Below, in pieces: positions 44,188 to 54,179 of a DNA stretch of 64,000 bases (its first letter is position 1; each line of letters starts with the position of its first letter). The DNA is from Rhizobium sp. L51/94 (GTDB lineage: Bacteria; Pseudomonadota; Alphaproteobacteria; Rhizobiales; Rhizobiaceae): NCBI RefSeq assembly GCF_019355555.1, contig NZ_CP072142.1, positions 682,001-746,000 of the forward strand, read 5' to 3'. Made by a program: the position numbers and the translations under genes. Below the pieces are notes generated by a model. It saw only the letters and a list, made by a program, of their open reading frames with translations, was not told the DNA's origin and searched no databases.

Positions 44188-44952
44188 TCACGATCGACTT
44201 GCGGTCATCTGACACGCTGCAGATTGTAACGACATATTCAGAAGCGCCAGGATTTCGCGTCTTTTAGCTTCAAAGGCGGGGGCTGTCCTGTCTCGCTTTC
44301 TTGGCAGCTGGATCGCAACCTCATCGAGTATCTGACCAGGACGTGGGCGCATGACAACGACCCGGTCTGCCAACGCTACTGCCTCCTCGATGTCGTGAGT
44401 AACGAGGATCAGCGTCGGCCGCGTATCATCCCAGATATCGAGAAGATGGTCTTGCAGATCTATTCGGGTAAATGCGTCCAAGGCCGAAAACGGCTCATCG
44501 AGAAGCAGGACTTTTGGGCGGGTCACCAAGGCACGCGCAATCGCCACACGTTGCGCTTGACCACCCGAAAGCTCCTTCGGCCACCGCGCCGCATAGGATG
44601 AGAGGCCGACCTTCTCCAGCGCCTCATTTACAAGGCCAACCCGGTTGATAGCGGTTTGTTTCGGCAATCCAAAGCCCACATTGCCCGCCACCGTCAACCA
44701 CGGCAGCAGCCTCGGCTCCTGGAAAATCAGATTGATGCGAGGGTGCGGTTCCAAAATCGTTTCTGCGCCCAGCATCACACGGCCACGGCTTGGGTGATCA
44801 AGGCCGCTAACTAGACGCAGCAGCGTGCTCTTGCCGCAGCCGGAGCCGCCGATCACGGCGACGATCTCGCCGGGTCTCACCCGCAGTGAAACTCCCTCAA
44901 GAGCGTGCATGCCGCCGGCGAATGTTTTTGAAAGACCCTGCAACGACAACAT
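44188..44952 (-). CDS. ssuB: Aliphatic sulfonate ABC ATPase
   Basis: 254 residues: Walker A GGSGCGKSTLLRLV, LIFQEPRLLPWLTV at the Q-loop, signature ELSGGQAQRVAIARAL, Walker B VLLLDEPFSALDAF. The FQEPRLLPW form is typical of SsuB/TauB/NrtD ATPases. It is the last gene after the matching binding protein and permease, with a coupled start at 44952. Confidence 0.88.
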   Translation of the reverse strand: MLSLQGLSKTFAGGMHALEGVSLRVRPGEIVAVIGGSGCGKSTLLRLVSGLDHPSRGRVMLGAETILEPHPRINLIFQEPRLLPWLTVAGNVGFGLPKQTAINRVGLVNEALEKVGLSSYAARWPKELSGGQAQRVAIARALVTRPKVLLLDEPFSALDAFTRIDLQDHLLDIWDDTRPTLILVTHDIEEAVALADRVVVMRPRPGQILDEVAIQLPRKRDRTAPAFEAKRREILALLNMSLQSAACQMTASRS

Positions 44953-45797
44953 CAGCTCTGCCCCCGGTTGAAAGTGTCCTGCCAGCGAAGCAAAGGGGCG
45001 GTGGCCAAGACCAGCAAGCTGTCGGTTGCCTTGCCGATAATTGCAAAACAGACAATAGCCGCCATGATCTGCGCCGGTTTCCCCAATTGCTGGCCGTCGA
45101 CGAGCAGGTAGCCAAGTCCTTCGGAAGCGCCCATGAACTCTGCGGCGACAACGAACATCCAGCCAAGTCCAAGACCAGCCCGCAATGCAATCACGTAGGC
45201 AGGAAACACCGCTGGCAGCAAAATGCGCCCGACCATCGCAAAACCTGACAGCCGAAAGATGCGGCCGACCTCAACGATCTTGCGATCGACCGACTGCAGC
45301 GCGCCGGAAAAGCCAAGATAGACAGGAAAGAACACGCCGACGGCAATCAGCGCGATTTTTGATGTCTCGAAGATACCGAGCCAAAGGATGAACAAGGGCA
45401 CCCAGGCGACTGAGGGGATGGCCCTTAACGCCTGCAGGGTCGGATCGAGCAACTGGCGAGCCAGCGGAAAATAGCCCGTCAGCGCGCCGGCAATGGTGCC
45501 AGCCACGGTTCCGATACAGAATCCCAGCAGGACGCGAAGCGTCGTGATCCACACATGTGTCAGCAACTCGCCACTCTGCAACAGTGCCCAGATTGTCTTC
45601 ATCACCATCGACGGCGGCGGCATCAACCGTCCACCCATCCAGCCGAGATCGACAGCCACTTCCCAGAAAATGAGTAGACCAGCGGGAATGATAATTGCCT
45701 TGGCAATGCGCACGGAAAAAGCCGCGAGCGCCCGTCGTTTGCGGGCGCTCGCGGCTTGCTTATCGATAGTCTGCCTGACTTCGGCTGCATCCGTCAT
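44952..45797 (-). CDS. ssuC: Aliphatic sulfonate ABC permease
   Basis: 281 residues with about six membrane segments and the family blocks LMPPPSMVMKTIWALLQSG, PSVAWVPLFILWLGIFETS and LRAGLGLGWMFVVAAEFMG. SsuC/TauC permeases have exactly these. A start at 45797 (MTDAAEVRQ) fits the size. Its stop overlaps the ssuB start. Confidence 0.9.
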   Translation of the reverse strand: MTDAAEVRQTIDKQAASARKRRALAAFSVRIAKAIIIPAGLLIFWEVAVDLGWMGGRLMPPPSMVMKTIWALLQSGELLTHVWITTLRVLLGFCIGTVAGTIAGALTGYFPLARQLLDPTLQALRAIPSVAWVPLFILWLGIFETSKIALIAVGVFFPVYLGFSGALQSVDRKIVEVGRIFRLSGFAMVGRILLPAVFPAYVIALRAGLGLGWMFVVAAEFMGASEGLGYLLVDGQQLGKPAQIMAAIVCFAIIGKATDSLLVLATAPLLRWQDTFNRGQS

Positions 45798-45813
45798 GGA
45801 GTGAACCGTAACC

Positions 45814-46785
45814 CTACCGAGTATCTGTGACGGCAAAGTCCGTATCGATTAGTTCACCTGCCACCTTCTCGACATCCGCCCCTGCCTGTATGACTCCGGC
45901 CTTCTGTAATGCCTTTCCAGCCGCGACAACGGTTTCCCTCTGGGCTGTACCGATGGTCGGCTTGGTGAGGTCGGTGCGCTCGAGTTGCTTGTCGATCACG
46001 TTTTCCGGTAGCTTCGCTGCCTCGACCAGCGCCGCCTTGAGCGCTTCAGGGTGCTTTAGGGCATCTTGGCGTGCCCGCTCGTATACCGCAATCACGCGCT
46101 TCACGATGTCTGGATGCTCTGCAGCGAACGTCTCCGTGGTGTTCAGCACGCCCCAGGTATTGTTCTCGGGCTTGCGGAAAAAGAGCTTCGCGCCCTCTTC
46201 GACCTCGGCCGATGCCATCAGGGGGTCGAGGCCCGCCCAGGCGTCAACATCGCCACGCAATAGGGCGAGCTTACCGTCGGCATGTTGCAGCAGCACAAGC
46301 TTGACATCCTTTTCTGTCAACCCGGCATCTGCCAGCGCGCGCACGAGGAATATGTGTGGATCGGTGCCACGCGTGACTGCGATGGATTTGCCCCTGAGGT
46401 CGGCTACAGACTTGATCGGGCTGTCTGCACGGGTGACTAGAGCCGTCCACTCAGGCCGCGAAAAAACATATATCGATTTGACCGGATTGCCGTTGACACG
46501 GGCAATCAGCGCCGCGGCGCCGGCTGTCGAGCCGAAATCGATCGAGCTCGCATTAAGGAATTCCAACGCCTTGTTGGATCCGGCCGACTGCACCCAGGTG
46601 ATCTTGATGCCGTCATTCTTGAACTCCTTTTCCAGCAAGCCCTCCTTCTTGAGAAGCAGGCTTACCGGATTGTAGGTAGCCCAGTCGATGCGGATCTCTG
46701 AAAGCTGGGCCGCCCCTGCAGACCCGGCGACCATGCCGACGGCGACTGCAACTCCCAAGAATGTAGCTCTGATCGTCGACATCAT
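45814..46785 (-). CDS. ssuA: Aliphatic sulfonate-binding protein
   Basis: 323 residues. The signal peptide ends AGSAGAAQ. Mature blocks IRIDWATYNPVSLLLKKEG, ASSIDFGSTAGAAALIARV, SIAVTRGTDPHIFLVRAL are typical of the SsuA/TauA/NrtA family with closest look to SsuA. AGAGG about 8 nt before the ATG pair at 46785/46782 sets the start. It begins the ssuA-ssuC-ssuB operon, which should be induced when sulfate is short. No SsuD monooxygenase follows. Confidence 0.88.
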   Translation of the reverse strand: MMSTIRATFLGVAVAVGMVAGSAGAAQLSEIRIDWATYNPVSLLLKKEGLLEKEFKNDGIKITWVQSAGSNKALEFLNASSIDFGSTAGAAALIARVNGNPVKSIYVFSRPEWTALVTRADSPIKSVADLRGKSIAVTRGTDPHIFLVRALADAGLTEKDVKLVLLQHADGKLALLRGDVDAWAGLDPLMASAEVEEGAKLFFRKPENNTWGVLNTTETFAAEHPDIVKRVIAVYERARQDALKHPEALKAALVEAAKLPENVIDKQLERTDLTKPTIGTAQRETVVAAGKALQKAGVIQAGADVEKVAGELIDTDFAVTDTR

Positions 46786-47215
46786 CTGGGCTGCCTCTTG
46801 TTTTTGATTTGACGAAAAAATTGTCTTATCGCAATCGTAAGAGAAGGCACCCCGATGCGGGACGCAGATTTCTCTCATTCGGCTGCCTCAACAGGAATAA
46901 TTTTTCGAGAATAGCTGTGCCGATGGCAGTGGACATCCCGAGCGGTGGGGATAGGCCAACTGATGTCTAGGCCGCGTGCCGCATTCACGGCGACAATGCC
47001 ACGGGCAAGTGCTGGCCGATGTCGCAGTTGTATACCGAACGAGCCGCGAGACAGGGTCTGCGGATGGGATCGGAGACAAGTTGCAAGGAAAGACGATCTT
47101 ACGCGTCGGTTGTTTTGCATATACCGACAAAAATAGCACACTAATTTAATAGAGAATATTGCGCCTGCAGCCGCATGCCGTACCCTTGAGAGGAATTCAC
47201 ATCAAGGGCTCTCCC
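46786..47215. other. Divergent promoter region between ssuA and the peptide-type importer
   Basis: The 430 bp contain no gene. Near the plus-strand operon there is a dyad GTCGGT-N12-ACCGAC (47105-47128), then ACACTAATTTAATAGAG (47138-47154), which resembles the ACTAA half-sites seen before the other sulfur genes. An AT-rich block lies just upstream of ssuA as well (46795-46835). Confidence 0.45.
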
Positions 47216-48847
47216 ATGCGCAACAAGACTACCTTCATGGCCGCAACATTCGCCGGCATCGCATCGCTGCTGTCATCGACTGCCTTTACGGCGGATGTCG
47301 CGAAACCGGTACCAGGTGGCACGCTGGTCTATCTCGAGCAGCAGGCCCACACCAATCTCTATCCGCCGGCCGGCGGCTTCTACCCGAACGGCGGCATCCT
47401 CAACCAGATCACTGACAAGCTGACCTACCAGAACCCAAAGACGCTGGAGATCGAGCCGTGGATAGCCGACTCCTGGACTGTAAACACCGATGCCACCGAA
47501 TATGTCTTCAAGCTGCGCAAGGGCGTGACCTTCTCCGACGGCACGCCGCTCGATGCCGACGCGGTGGCCAGGAACTTCGATACTTTTGGACATGGCAACA
47601 AGGCACTGAAGCAGCCGGTTTCCGAAGTCATCAACAATTATGACCACAGCGAAGTTATCGATCCGCAAACGGTAAAATTTGTCTTCAAGAAACCGGCGCC
47701 CGGCTTCCTGCAGGGGACCTCTGTGATCGGCTCCGGGTTGGTGTCGTTGAAGACGCTAGGCCTGCCCTTCGAGCAACTCGGCGACGCCACGAAAATCATC
47801 GGTTCCGGCCCCTTCACGGTCGCAGCCGAGACCATCGGCAAGGATCTGACGCTGACGGCACGCGGCGATTACAACTGGGGTCCTCAGAAGCTCGTGCATC
47901 AGGGGCGCGCCTATCTCGATAGCCTCAAATACATAATTACCGGCGAAGACAGCGTTCGCATCGGCGCGCTGCTGTCAGGGCAAGCGGATTTCATCCGCCA
48001 ATTGCAAGCCTATGACGAAAAGCAGGTCAGCGACCAGAGCTTCCCGATCTATGCCGCGCCGACCCGCGGCGTCAACGACAGCATTGCCTTGCGACCGGAG
48101 AACCCGCTGGTGGCCGACGTGCGGGTGCGCCAGGCGCTTCTGCATGCGACCAACAACAAGGAGATCGTCGAGACCCTGTTTTCTGCCAACTACCCGGCTG
48201 CCAAATCCGTGATTTCGTCATCCGCCGCGGCCTATGAGGATCTGTCCGATAAGCTATCCTACGACCCGGCGCTGTCGGAAAAACTTCTCGATGAGGCTGG
48301 TTGGGCGAAGGGGGGAGACGGCGTTCGCCAGAAGGACAGCAAGCCACTAACGCTGGCCGTCTACGAATCCCTGCCGCAGCCGCAGAACAAGGCTGTGCTG
48401 CAGCTCGTGGCGCAGCAGTGGGCAAAGGTCGGTGTCAAGCTGCAAGTGCTGGCCGGCACCTCGGGCAATGTCGTCGTCGACACCGTCAATCCCGATAAAA
48501 CGCCGCTGGTGGTTGCCGAAGTCGGCCGCGCCGATCCCGATGTGATCAAAAGCCAGTTCTACCCGCTCAACCGCGATGCATTGCTGCAGAAGGGCGGTCT
48601 CAACGCCAAGGCGACCTTCGTCGATGCCAAGCTGAACGGACTCCTGGAAAGCGTTGCGTCGGGAACCGACAGCGCCCAACGCTTTGCCGCCTCCAAGGCG
48701 GCGCAGGCATATCTGCTCGACCAGGCCTATGTCATCCCGATCTTCGAAGAGCCGCAAGTCTTTGCCAGCGCGCCTTATGTCCGCGGCATTGCCTTTGAAT
48801 CCGTCGGCCGTCCAAGCTTCTACGACACCTGGCTTGCCGAACACTGA
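47216..48847 (+). CDS. Peptide-type ABC substrate-binding protein, KPN_01854-like family
   Basis: 543 residues of the family-5 binding proteins (GGTLVYLEQQAHTNLYPP, YQNPKTLEIEPWIADSW, VFKLRKGVTFSDGTPLDADAV). The signal peptide ends TAFTADV. Together with the downstream permeases, ATPase, luciferase-like enzyme and AhpD-fold pair this is the conserved cluster known from Klebsiella (KPN_01854-01858) and Agrobacterium (Avi_7169/7170). Its ligand is unknown in the literature I recall. AAGG lies 8-9 nt before the ATG at 47216. Confidence 0.88.
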   Translation: MRNKTTFMAATFAGIASLLSSTAFTADVAKPVPGGTLVYLEQQAHTNLYPPAGGFYPNGGILNQITDKLTYQNPKTLEIEPWIADSWTVNTDATEYVFKLRKGVTFSDGTPLDADAVARNFDTFGHGNKALKQPVSEVINNYDHSEVIDPQTVKFVFKKPAPGFLQGTSVIGSGLVSLKTLGLPFEQLGDATKIIGSGPFTVAAETIGKDLTLTARGDYNWGPQKLVHQGRAYLDSLKYIITGEDSVRIGALLSGQADFIRQLQAYDEKQVSDQSFPIYAAPTRGVNDSIALRPENPLVADVRVRQALLHATNNKEIVETLFSANYPAAKSVISSSAAAYEDLSDKLSYDPALSEKLLDEAGWAKGGDGVRQKDSKPLTLAVYESLPQPQNKAVLQLVAQQWAKVGVKLQVLAGTSGNVVVDTVNPDKTPLVVAEVGRADPDVIKSQFYPLNRDALLQKGGLNAKATFVDAKLNGLLESVASGTDSAQRFAASKAAQAYLLDQAYVIPIFEEPQVFASAPYVRGIAFESVGRPSFYDTWLAEH

Positions 48848-48855
48848 AACATATC

Positions 48856-48879
48856 TGGCCCGGCCAGACGTCCGGGCCA
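48856..48879 (+). promoter_or_regulatory. Intercistronic hairpin after the binding-protein gene
   Basis: TGGCCCGG (48856-48863) and CCGGGCCA (48872-48879) form a perfect 8-bp stem with an 8-nt loop in the 53-bp gap to the first permease. It matches in position the hairpins at 7237, 14193 and 58024. Confidence 0.55.
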
Positions 48880-48900
48880 ATGCAGTTGATGAGGTCTGTC

Positions 48901-49845
48901 ATGCCAAGATATATCATGTTCAGAGTAGGGCAGGCGGTGCTGGTACTCTGGGTAAGCTTCACGGTTTCCTTCTTGCTGCTGCAGGCGATGCCTGGAGATG
49001 CGGTGCTGATCAAATTTCAGAATCCGGACTATGGCCTCAGCCCCGACCAGCTGGCGGAGCTCCGTACCGCCTACGCTGCTGATGGCTCGATATTGCAGCA
49101 ATATTTTCGCGCCATAGGCAAGTTTCTGACGGGCGATTTCGGCTATTCGTTCAAGGCCGGCGTTCCGGTCAGCTCCGAGCTTGCCACCAATCTACCGGCC
49201 ACCCTGTGGCTTGCCGGCCTCGGCTTTGCGACCGCAACGCTGTTTGCCATGGTCATCGCCGTGCTCGCCAACATCGCCGGCTTCGGACGATTGCGCACCC
49301 TCATCCAGTCGATCCCGGCGCTTTTCATCTCTGTACCGGCCTTCTGGCTTGGGATCATGCTCATTCACCTGTTTTCGTTTCGCTTCCACCTCGTCCCGGT
49401 AATCAACCCCGGCCCCTGGCAGGGTCTGATCCTGCCGGTGCTGACACTTGCCGTGCCGATCTCGGCGCCGATGGCGCAAATCCTGTTGCGAAACATCGAT
49501 GAGGTCTTGACGCGGCCCTTTGTCTCGGTGGCCCGTGCCAAGGGTGCGTCGCATGCCTGGGTGCTTTGGCGGCATGTCGCCAAAAACGCGGCGCTTCCCG
49601 TCATGACCGTCGCTGGCGTACTGTTCGGCGAACTTTTGGCCGGCGCCGTCGTTACCGAGACCGTCTTCGGGCTGAATGGCATCGGCAGCCTGACGGAACA
49701 GGCGGTCAATAGTCAGGATGTCGCTGTGCTGCAGGCGATCGTCGTTATCTCCGCCACCGCCTTCGTGGTCATCAACCTCGTCGTTGACCTCTTGTATCCA
49801 GTCTTCGACCCGAGGCTGAGAGTTGCTTTTGGAGGGATCCGATGA
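48901..49845 (+). CDS. Peptide-type ABC permease (DppB-like)
   Basis: 314 residues, six membrane segments, with FTVSFLLLQAMPGDAV at the start and VARAKGASHAWVLWRHVAKN, the coupling helix of DppB/OppB permeases. GAGG six nt before the ATG at 48901 decides against an upstream ATG. It overlaps the second permease start by 4 nt. Confidence 0.93.
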   Translation: MPRYIMFRVGQAVLVLWVSFTVSFLLLQAMPGDAVLIKFQNPDYGLSPDQLAELRTAYAADGSILQQYFRAIGKFLTGDFGYSFKAGVPVSSELATNLPATLWLAGLGFATATLFAMVIAVLANIAGFGRLRTLIQSIPALFISVPAFWLGIMLIHLFSFRFHLVPVINPGPWQGLILPVLTLAVPISAPMAQILLRNIDEVLTRPFVSVARAKGASHAWVLWRHVAKNAALPVMTVAGVLFGELLAGAVVTETVFGLNGIGSLTEQAVNSQDVAVLQAIVVISATAFVVINLVVDLLYPVFDPRLRVAFGGIR

Positions 49846-50750
49846 GCCTTCTCGATGTAGCCGGACATACCGTCGAAACAGCGGAAACCGGCGTTGGCGC
49901 AGCTGCGCCAGCACCAGTCCTGCTGCCCGAACATCGACGCTCTCGCGGGTTGATCCGTCGTCTCCAACCGGGCCTGATCCTTGGCATCATCGTTCTTGCC
50001 GTCGTCACTTTGTGGGCCATTGTGCCGGGTCTGTTCACGATCTACGACCCCTTTGCCGGCCAGCCGGGCCAGCAGCTCAAGGCACCGAGCGCGCTGCATC
50101 TGCTCGGCACAGATTCGCTCGGCCGCGACGTCTACGGTCGCATCGTCTATGGGTCGATCAATTCGCTGTCAGGCGCGCTTGCGGCCGTCTCCATTGGGCT
50201 TGTCGTCGGCACGACGATGGGTATTTTCGCCGGCTCGCTCAGCGGCTGGGTTGATGCCACCATCATGCGCTTCGTCGATGTGCTGCTGTCGATCCCGGCG
50301 CTGCTGCTTTCGCTGAGCGTCATCGCGCTACTTGGCTTCGGTACGACCAACGCCGCCATCGCCGTCGGCGTCACCTCAATCGCCAGCTTTGCCCGGCTGG
50401 TGCGCTCGGAGGTCGTCACCGTCCGCCGCAGCGACTATGTCGAGGCCGCCTTCGGCAGTGGCGGCACTTTCCTACAGGTGCTCTGGCGCCATATCCTGCC
50501 GAACTCCCTGACATCCGTCATCGGGTTTACGGCATTGCAGATCGGCTGGGCCATCCTGCAGCTGGCAACGCTTGGCTTCCTCGGTTTCGGCGCACCGCCG
50601 CCGACACCCGAATGGGGGCTATTGATCGCCGAGGGGCGAAATTATATCGCGACCGCCTGGTGGCTGACGGCCGCACCCGGCATCGTCGTCGTATTGGTCG
50701 TACTCTCTGTCAATCGTGTCAGCCAAGCCATTGGGAGGGCGCGGATATGA
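49842..50750 (+). CDS. Peptide-type ABC permease (DppC-like)
   Basis: 302 residues. A cytoplasmic N-terminus of about 45 residues precedes the first membrane helix, and LGTDSLGRDVYGRIVYGS is the standard DppC/OppC block. The coupling region (RSDYVEAAFGSGGTFLQVLW) is present. It overlaps the ATPase start by 4 nt. Confidence 0.93.
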   Translation: MSLLDVAGHTVETAETGVGAAAPAPVLLPEHRRSRGLIRRLQPGLILGIIVLAVVTLWAIVPGLFTIYDPFAGQPGQQLKAPSALHLLGTDSLGRDVYGRIVYGSINSLSGALAAVSIGLVVGTTMGIFAGSLSGWVDATIMRFVDVLLSIPALLLSLSVIALLGFGTTNAAIAVGVTSIASFARLVRSEVVTVRRSDYVEAAFGSGGTFLQVLWRHILPNSLTSVIGFTALQIGWAILQLATLGFLGFGAPPPTPEWGLLIAEGRNYIATAWWLTAAPGIVVVLVVLSVNRVSQAIGRARI

Positions 50751-52441
50751 CCATCGTTCAGACAGTTAACAACGCCGCCTTGCATGCCCTCGACGTCTCC
50801 GGCCTAACGGTCGGCTACGAGGACCGGAACGGATGGCGCACCGCTGTTCATGGCATCGATTTTACCGTCGCCGCCGGCGAGGTTGTGGCGCTGGTCGGTG
50901 GGTCCGGTTCCGGCAAGAGTTCCACGGCGCAGGCTATCATCGGGCTGCTGCCCTCTAACGGCCGGCTTGAAGGCGGCAGCGTCCGCCTTAATGGCCAGGA
51001 CATTGCACGATGGCCGCAGAAGCGATTGAACGGTATTCGCGGTTCGGTCGTCAGCCTTATCCCTCAGGACCCGGGCAATGCGCTCAACCCGGTCAAGACA
51101 ATAGGCCGACAGGTGGCAGAAATCCTCACCATCCACGGCAAGGCCTCGGGTGCGCAGGCCTATAAGCTCGCCATCGAACTGCTGCATCGGGTCGGCCTCA
51201 ATCAGCCCGAACTTCGCGCCGGGCAATATCCCCACGAACTGTCCGGCGGCATGAAGCAGCGGGTGCTGATCGCCATCGCCATCGCTCTCAAGCCATCGCT
51301 GATCATTGCCGATGAGCCGACCAGCGCGCTGGATGTCACAGTGCAGCGGCACATCCTCGAGCTGATCGACAGGCTGCGGCAGGAATCGGGGACGGCGGTG
51401 CTGCTTGTCACCCATGACCTCGGGGTCGCCGTCGACCGCGCCGACCGGCTGGTCGTCCTGCAGCACGGCGTCATCCAGGAGCAGGGCCGCACCGCCCAAA
51501 TTCTGCGGCAGCCGAAAAGCAGCTATACCCGTCAGCTCTTGGCGGATGCGCCGTCTCTTAACATCAGACGAAGGCTCTTTGCGGCCATTGCCGCGCAGCA
51601 GACAGACGATACGCAGCCGGCGAACGATCTCTCGAAGGACATCATCGTCGTCGAAAACCTCGTCCAGGAGTTTGGACAGGGCAGGGGTGCGGGTTTTCGG
51701 GCTGTCAACGACATTTCGTTCCGCGTCCGGCGCGGCACCACCCATGCCATTGTCGGCGAATCCGGCTCCGGCAAGACCACGACCATCCGCGCCGTCGCCG
51801 GCTTCCAGCGCCCGACGACGGGTAGGATCGTCATCGATGGGTTGGAGCTCGCTTCGCTGAAGGGCGAGACGCTGCGGCTTTTTCGCAAGAAAATCCAGCT
51901 CGTCTATCAAAACCCGTTCGGCTCGCTCGATCCGCACCAGACGATCCGCCGGATCGTCGAGGAGCCACTTTTGAATTTCGAGCGGATCGCGCCGGCAGAG
52001 CGGCTCGACAGAGTTGCGGCGATGGTGGAAGAGGTCGGCCTGCCGGCCGATGTGCTGCAGCGCCAGCCGCGGGCTTTGTCCGGCGGCCAGCGGCAGCGCG
52101 TTGCCATTGCCCGGGCGCTGGTCCTCGATCCGCAGATTCTTGTGCTCGACGAAGCTGTGTCCGCCCTCGATGTTACCGTCCAGGCACAGATCCTGACGCT
52201 GCTGGAAAAGTTGCAGCAAAATCTCGGCCTCACCTATCTGTTCGTCTCACACGATCTTTCTGTCGTCCGACAAATCGCCGACACCGTCTCCGTGCTCAAC
52301 AACGGCAGGCTGGTCGAGGATGGCGCGGTGGAAGACGTTTTCGGCAATCCGCAAAACGCCTACACCCGCGAGCTGCTCGAAGCCATTCCGGGCAAGCGCT
52401 ACCAGCTGTTGACGCGCGCCGCCCTTACCAGTGCAGGATAA
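50747..52441 (+). CDS. Fused peptide-type ABC ATPase (DppD-DppF in one chain)
   Basis: 564 residues with two full nucleotide-binding domains. Domain 1 has Walker A GGSGSGKSSTAQAI, signature ELSGGMKQRVLIAIAI and Walker B LIIADEPTSALD; domain 2 from about residue 300 has GESGSGKTTTIRAV, ALSGGQRQRVAIARAL and ILVLDEAVSALD (DEA for the usual DEP). One chain therefore powers the permease pair. Its start overlaps the DppC-like stop. Confidence 0.93.
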   Translation: MTIVQTVNNAALHALDVSGLTVGYEDRNGWRTAVHGIDFTVAAGEVVALVGGSGSGKSSTAQAIIGLLPSNGRLEGGSVRLNGQDIARWPQKRLNGIRGSVVSLIPQDPGNALNPVKTIGRQVAEILTIHGKASGAQAYKLAIELLHRVGLNQPELRAGQYPHELSGGMKQRVLIAIAIALKPSLIIADEPTSALDVTVQRHILELIDRLRQESGTAVLLVTHDLGVAVDRADRLVVLQHGVIQEQGRTAQILRQPKSSYTRQLLADAPSLNIRRRLFAAIAAQQTDDTQPANDLSKDIIVVENLVQEFGQGRGAGFRAVNDISFRVRRGTTHAIVGESGSGKTTTIRAVAGFQRPTTGRIVIDGLELASLKGETLRLFRKKIQLVYQNPFGSLDPHQTIRRIVEEPLLNFERIAPAERLDRVAAMVEEVGLPADVLQRQPRALSGGQRQRVAIARALVLDPQILVLDEAVSALDVTVQAQILTLLEKLQQNLGLTYLFVSHDLSVVRQIADTVSVLNNGRLVEDGAVEDVFGNPQNAYTRELLEAIPGKRYQLLTRAALTSAG

Positions 52442-52445
52442 TCCC

Positions 52446-53495
52446 ATGACCGCTTGCTCTCAGCCAAAGCGCCTTGGCTTCTTCAGCCGCGTACTCGACC
52501 AGACGGACGCACAAACCCGCTATCGCCTTGTCGGCGAACAGATCATCCATGCCGAGAAATTCGGCTTCGACAGCGCCTGGTTGGCGCAACACCACTTTAA
52601 CGGGGAGGAAGGCGGCCTGCCGGCGCCGCTCATTCTGCTCGCCGATATTGCCGCCCGGACCTCGCGCATCCGGCTCGGCACCGGCGTCATCACCCTGCCG
52701 ATGGAAAATCCCGTGCGGGTGGCCGAAGACACCGCCGTGCTCGATCTCTTGTCAGGTGGTCGGATGGAGGTCGGCTTTGGCACCGGTGGCACGCCGCAAG
52801 CTTTCTTGCCCTTTGGCCTTGAAAGCGCCGAACGCGGACCCGTCTATGCCAGCCACCTCGCCACCATCCGCAATGCCTGGAGCGGCGGCGAGTTGCCGGG
52901 GGGCAACAGGCTCTATCCGGGGGCGCCGACCCTCGGGGATCGCGTCTGGCAGGCGACCTTCTCTGTCGGCGGCGGCGAGAGGGCCGGCCGCGATGGCGAC
53001 GGCCTGATGCTGTCGCGCACCCAACCGCGACCGGAGGAGGCACCGTCTGCAACCCTCTGGGACCTGCAGAACCCGATCATCGACGCCTATCTTGCGGCGT
53101 TGCCGACCGGGCGTGCACCCCGCATTCTCGGCTCTCGCAGCCTGTTTGTCGCCGACGACCGGCAAGAGGCGTTGCATCTGGCGGAAATCGGCCTTCAGCG
53201 CAGCGTCGAGCGCTTTGTCGCTAGCGGCCATGTCATCGCCGACCGGACGACCGCCGGCCTGATCAAGGCCTTCGACGTGCATGTCGGGACGCCGGATGAT
53301 GTCATTGCCTCGTTAAAGGCCGACACGGCGCTGTCGCGCGTCACCGATCTTGTCTTCCAGGCGCACTCCGTCGATCCACCACACGCCTATATCCTGCGCT
53401 CGCTCGAGCTGATCGCCAGCGAAGTCGCGCCGGCGCTAGGCTGGAGCGGGCAGTCGATTCGACCGCTTGGGCGCCTCAGTGTGGCAACCATGTGA
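52446..53495 (+). CDS. Luciferase-like FMN-dependent monooxygenase, KPN_01858-like family
   Basis: 349 residues. Blocks QIIHAEKFGFDSAWLAQHHF, RTSRIRLGTGVITLPMENP and VLDLLSGGRMEVGFGTGG define the luciferase-like monooxygenase barrel. It begins 4 nt after the ATPase gene and so is tied to the importer. Such enzymes use FMNH2 and oxygen; by analogy with SsuD it may cleave a C-S bond, but the substrate is not known. No flavin reductase gene is in the cluster. Confidence 0.88.
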   Translation: MTACSQPKRLGFFSRVLDQTDAQTRYRLVGEQIIHAEKFGFDSAWLAQHHFNGEEGGLPAPLILLADIAARTSRIRLGTGVITLPMENPVRVAEDTAVLDLLSGGRMEVGFGTGGTPQAFLPFGLESAERGPVYASHLATIRNAWSGGELPGGNRLYPGAPTLGDRVWQATFSVGGGERAGRDGDGLMLSRTQPRPEEAPSATLWDLQNPIIDAYLAALPTGRAPRILGSRSLFVADDRQEALHLAEIGLQRSVERFVASGHVIADRTTAGLIKAFDVHVGTPDDVIASLKADTALSRVTDLVFQAHSVDPPHAYILRSLELIASEVAPALGWSGQSIRPLGRLSVATM

Positions 53496-53522
53496 TCGCG
53501 TTTTCAACAGAAAGGTATTCCC

Positions 53523-54170
53523 ATGACATCGTCAACACCTGACGTCATCGACCTCCTGACCAGAATAAGCTCCGGGTCCAAGATTGATCGCATTCGCAGC
53601 GAGCGACCTGAAACACGCGCCAATGCCCAGAAGAGCTATCTAGAGCTGTTCGAGCCAACCGAGCCGGGCGATGTCAGTCGGACTGAGCGCCTGACGGTGG
53701 CCGCCTTCGTCGCGGGGCTGCATCGAGCCGATGCGGTGGCGGACTTCTATGCCTCGGGCCTGGCCGAGATTCCTGGCGGCGCGTCGCTTCTCGGCGCCAT
53801 CAAGGCCGAGGTTGAAAAGGGACGGACGCAAGGGCCTTACGGACGCTTCCCGAGCGGGCCGCTTTCGGCGGAGGACAAGCCGGGGCCGGCCTTCGCCATC
53901 TCAGAATTCAACGCCGTGACGCTTGGCAAGACGCTGACGGCAGCGCTGCAGCACAGCCATCTGCTGGTGTTCCGGCCGCGCGAGGCCGGCCCCGCGGCGT
54001 TGCAGAGGCTGCTGGATGCCGGCTGGAGCACGACGGCCATCGTCACACTGTCGCAGATCGTCGCCTTCCTGGCCTTCCAGATCCGCGTGGTTGGCGGTCT
54101 GACCGCCTTGGCCGCTGCCGGCACCAAGCGACTGGCTGCTCCAAACACGACGGCAACCGTGAACACGTAG
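53523..54170 (+). CDS. CMD-domain protein, Avi_7170-like family
   Basis: 215 residues. The AhpD/carboxymuconolactone-decarboxylase-like fold is recognisable in LTVAAFVAGLHRADAVADFY and in HSHLLVFRPREAGPAALQRL. There is no cysteine at all, so it cannot do AhpD-type thiol chemistry. It always seems to travel with the next gene, an AhpD-like protein that keeps the CxxC, which suggests a complex of an active and a structural partner. Confidence 0.82.
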   Translation: MTSSTPDVIDLLTRISSGSKIDRIRSERPETRANAQKSYLELFEPTEPGDVSRTERLTVAAFVAGLHRADAVADFYASGLAEIPGGASLLGAIKAEVEKGRTQGPYGRFPSGPLSAEDKPGPAFAISEFNAVTLGKTLTAALQHSHLLVFRPREAGPAALQRLLDAGWSTTAIVTLSQIVAFLAFQIRVVGGLTALAAAGTKRLAAPNTTATVNT

Positions 54171-54179
54171 GAGACAACT

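Noticed and set aside
50804..52219. 471-codon minus-strand frame
   Set aside because: Antisense shadow of the double-domain ATPase.
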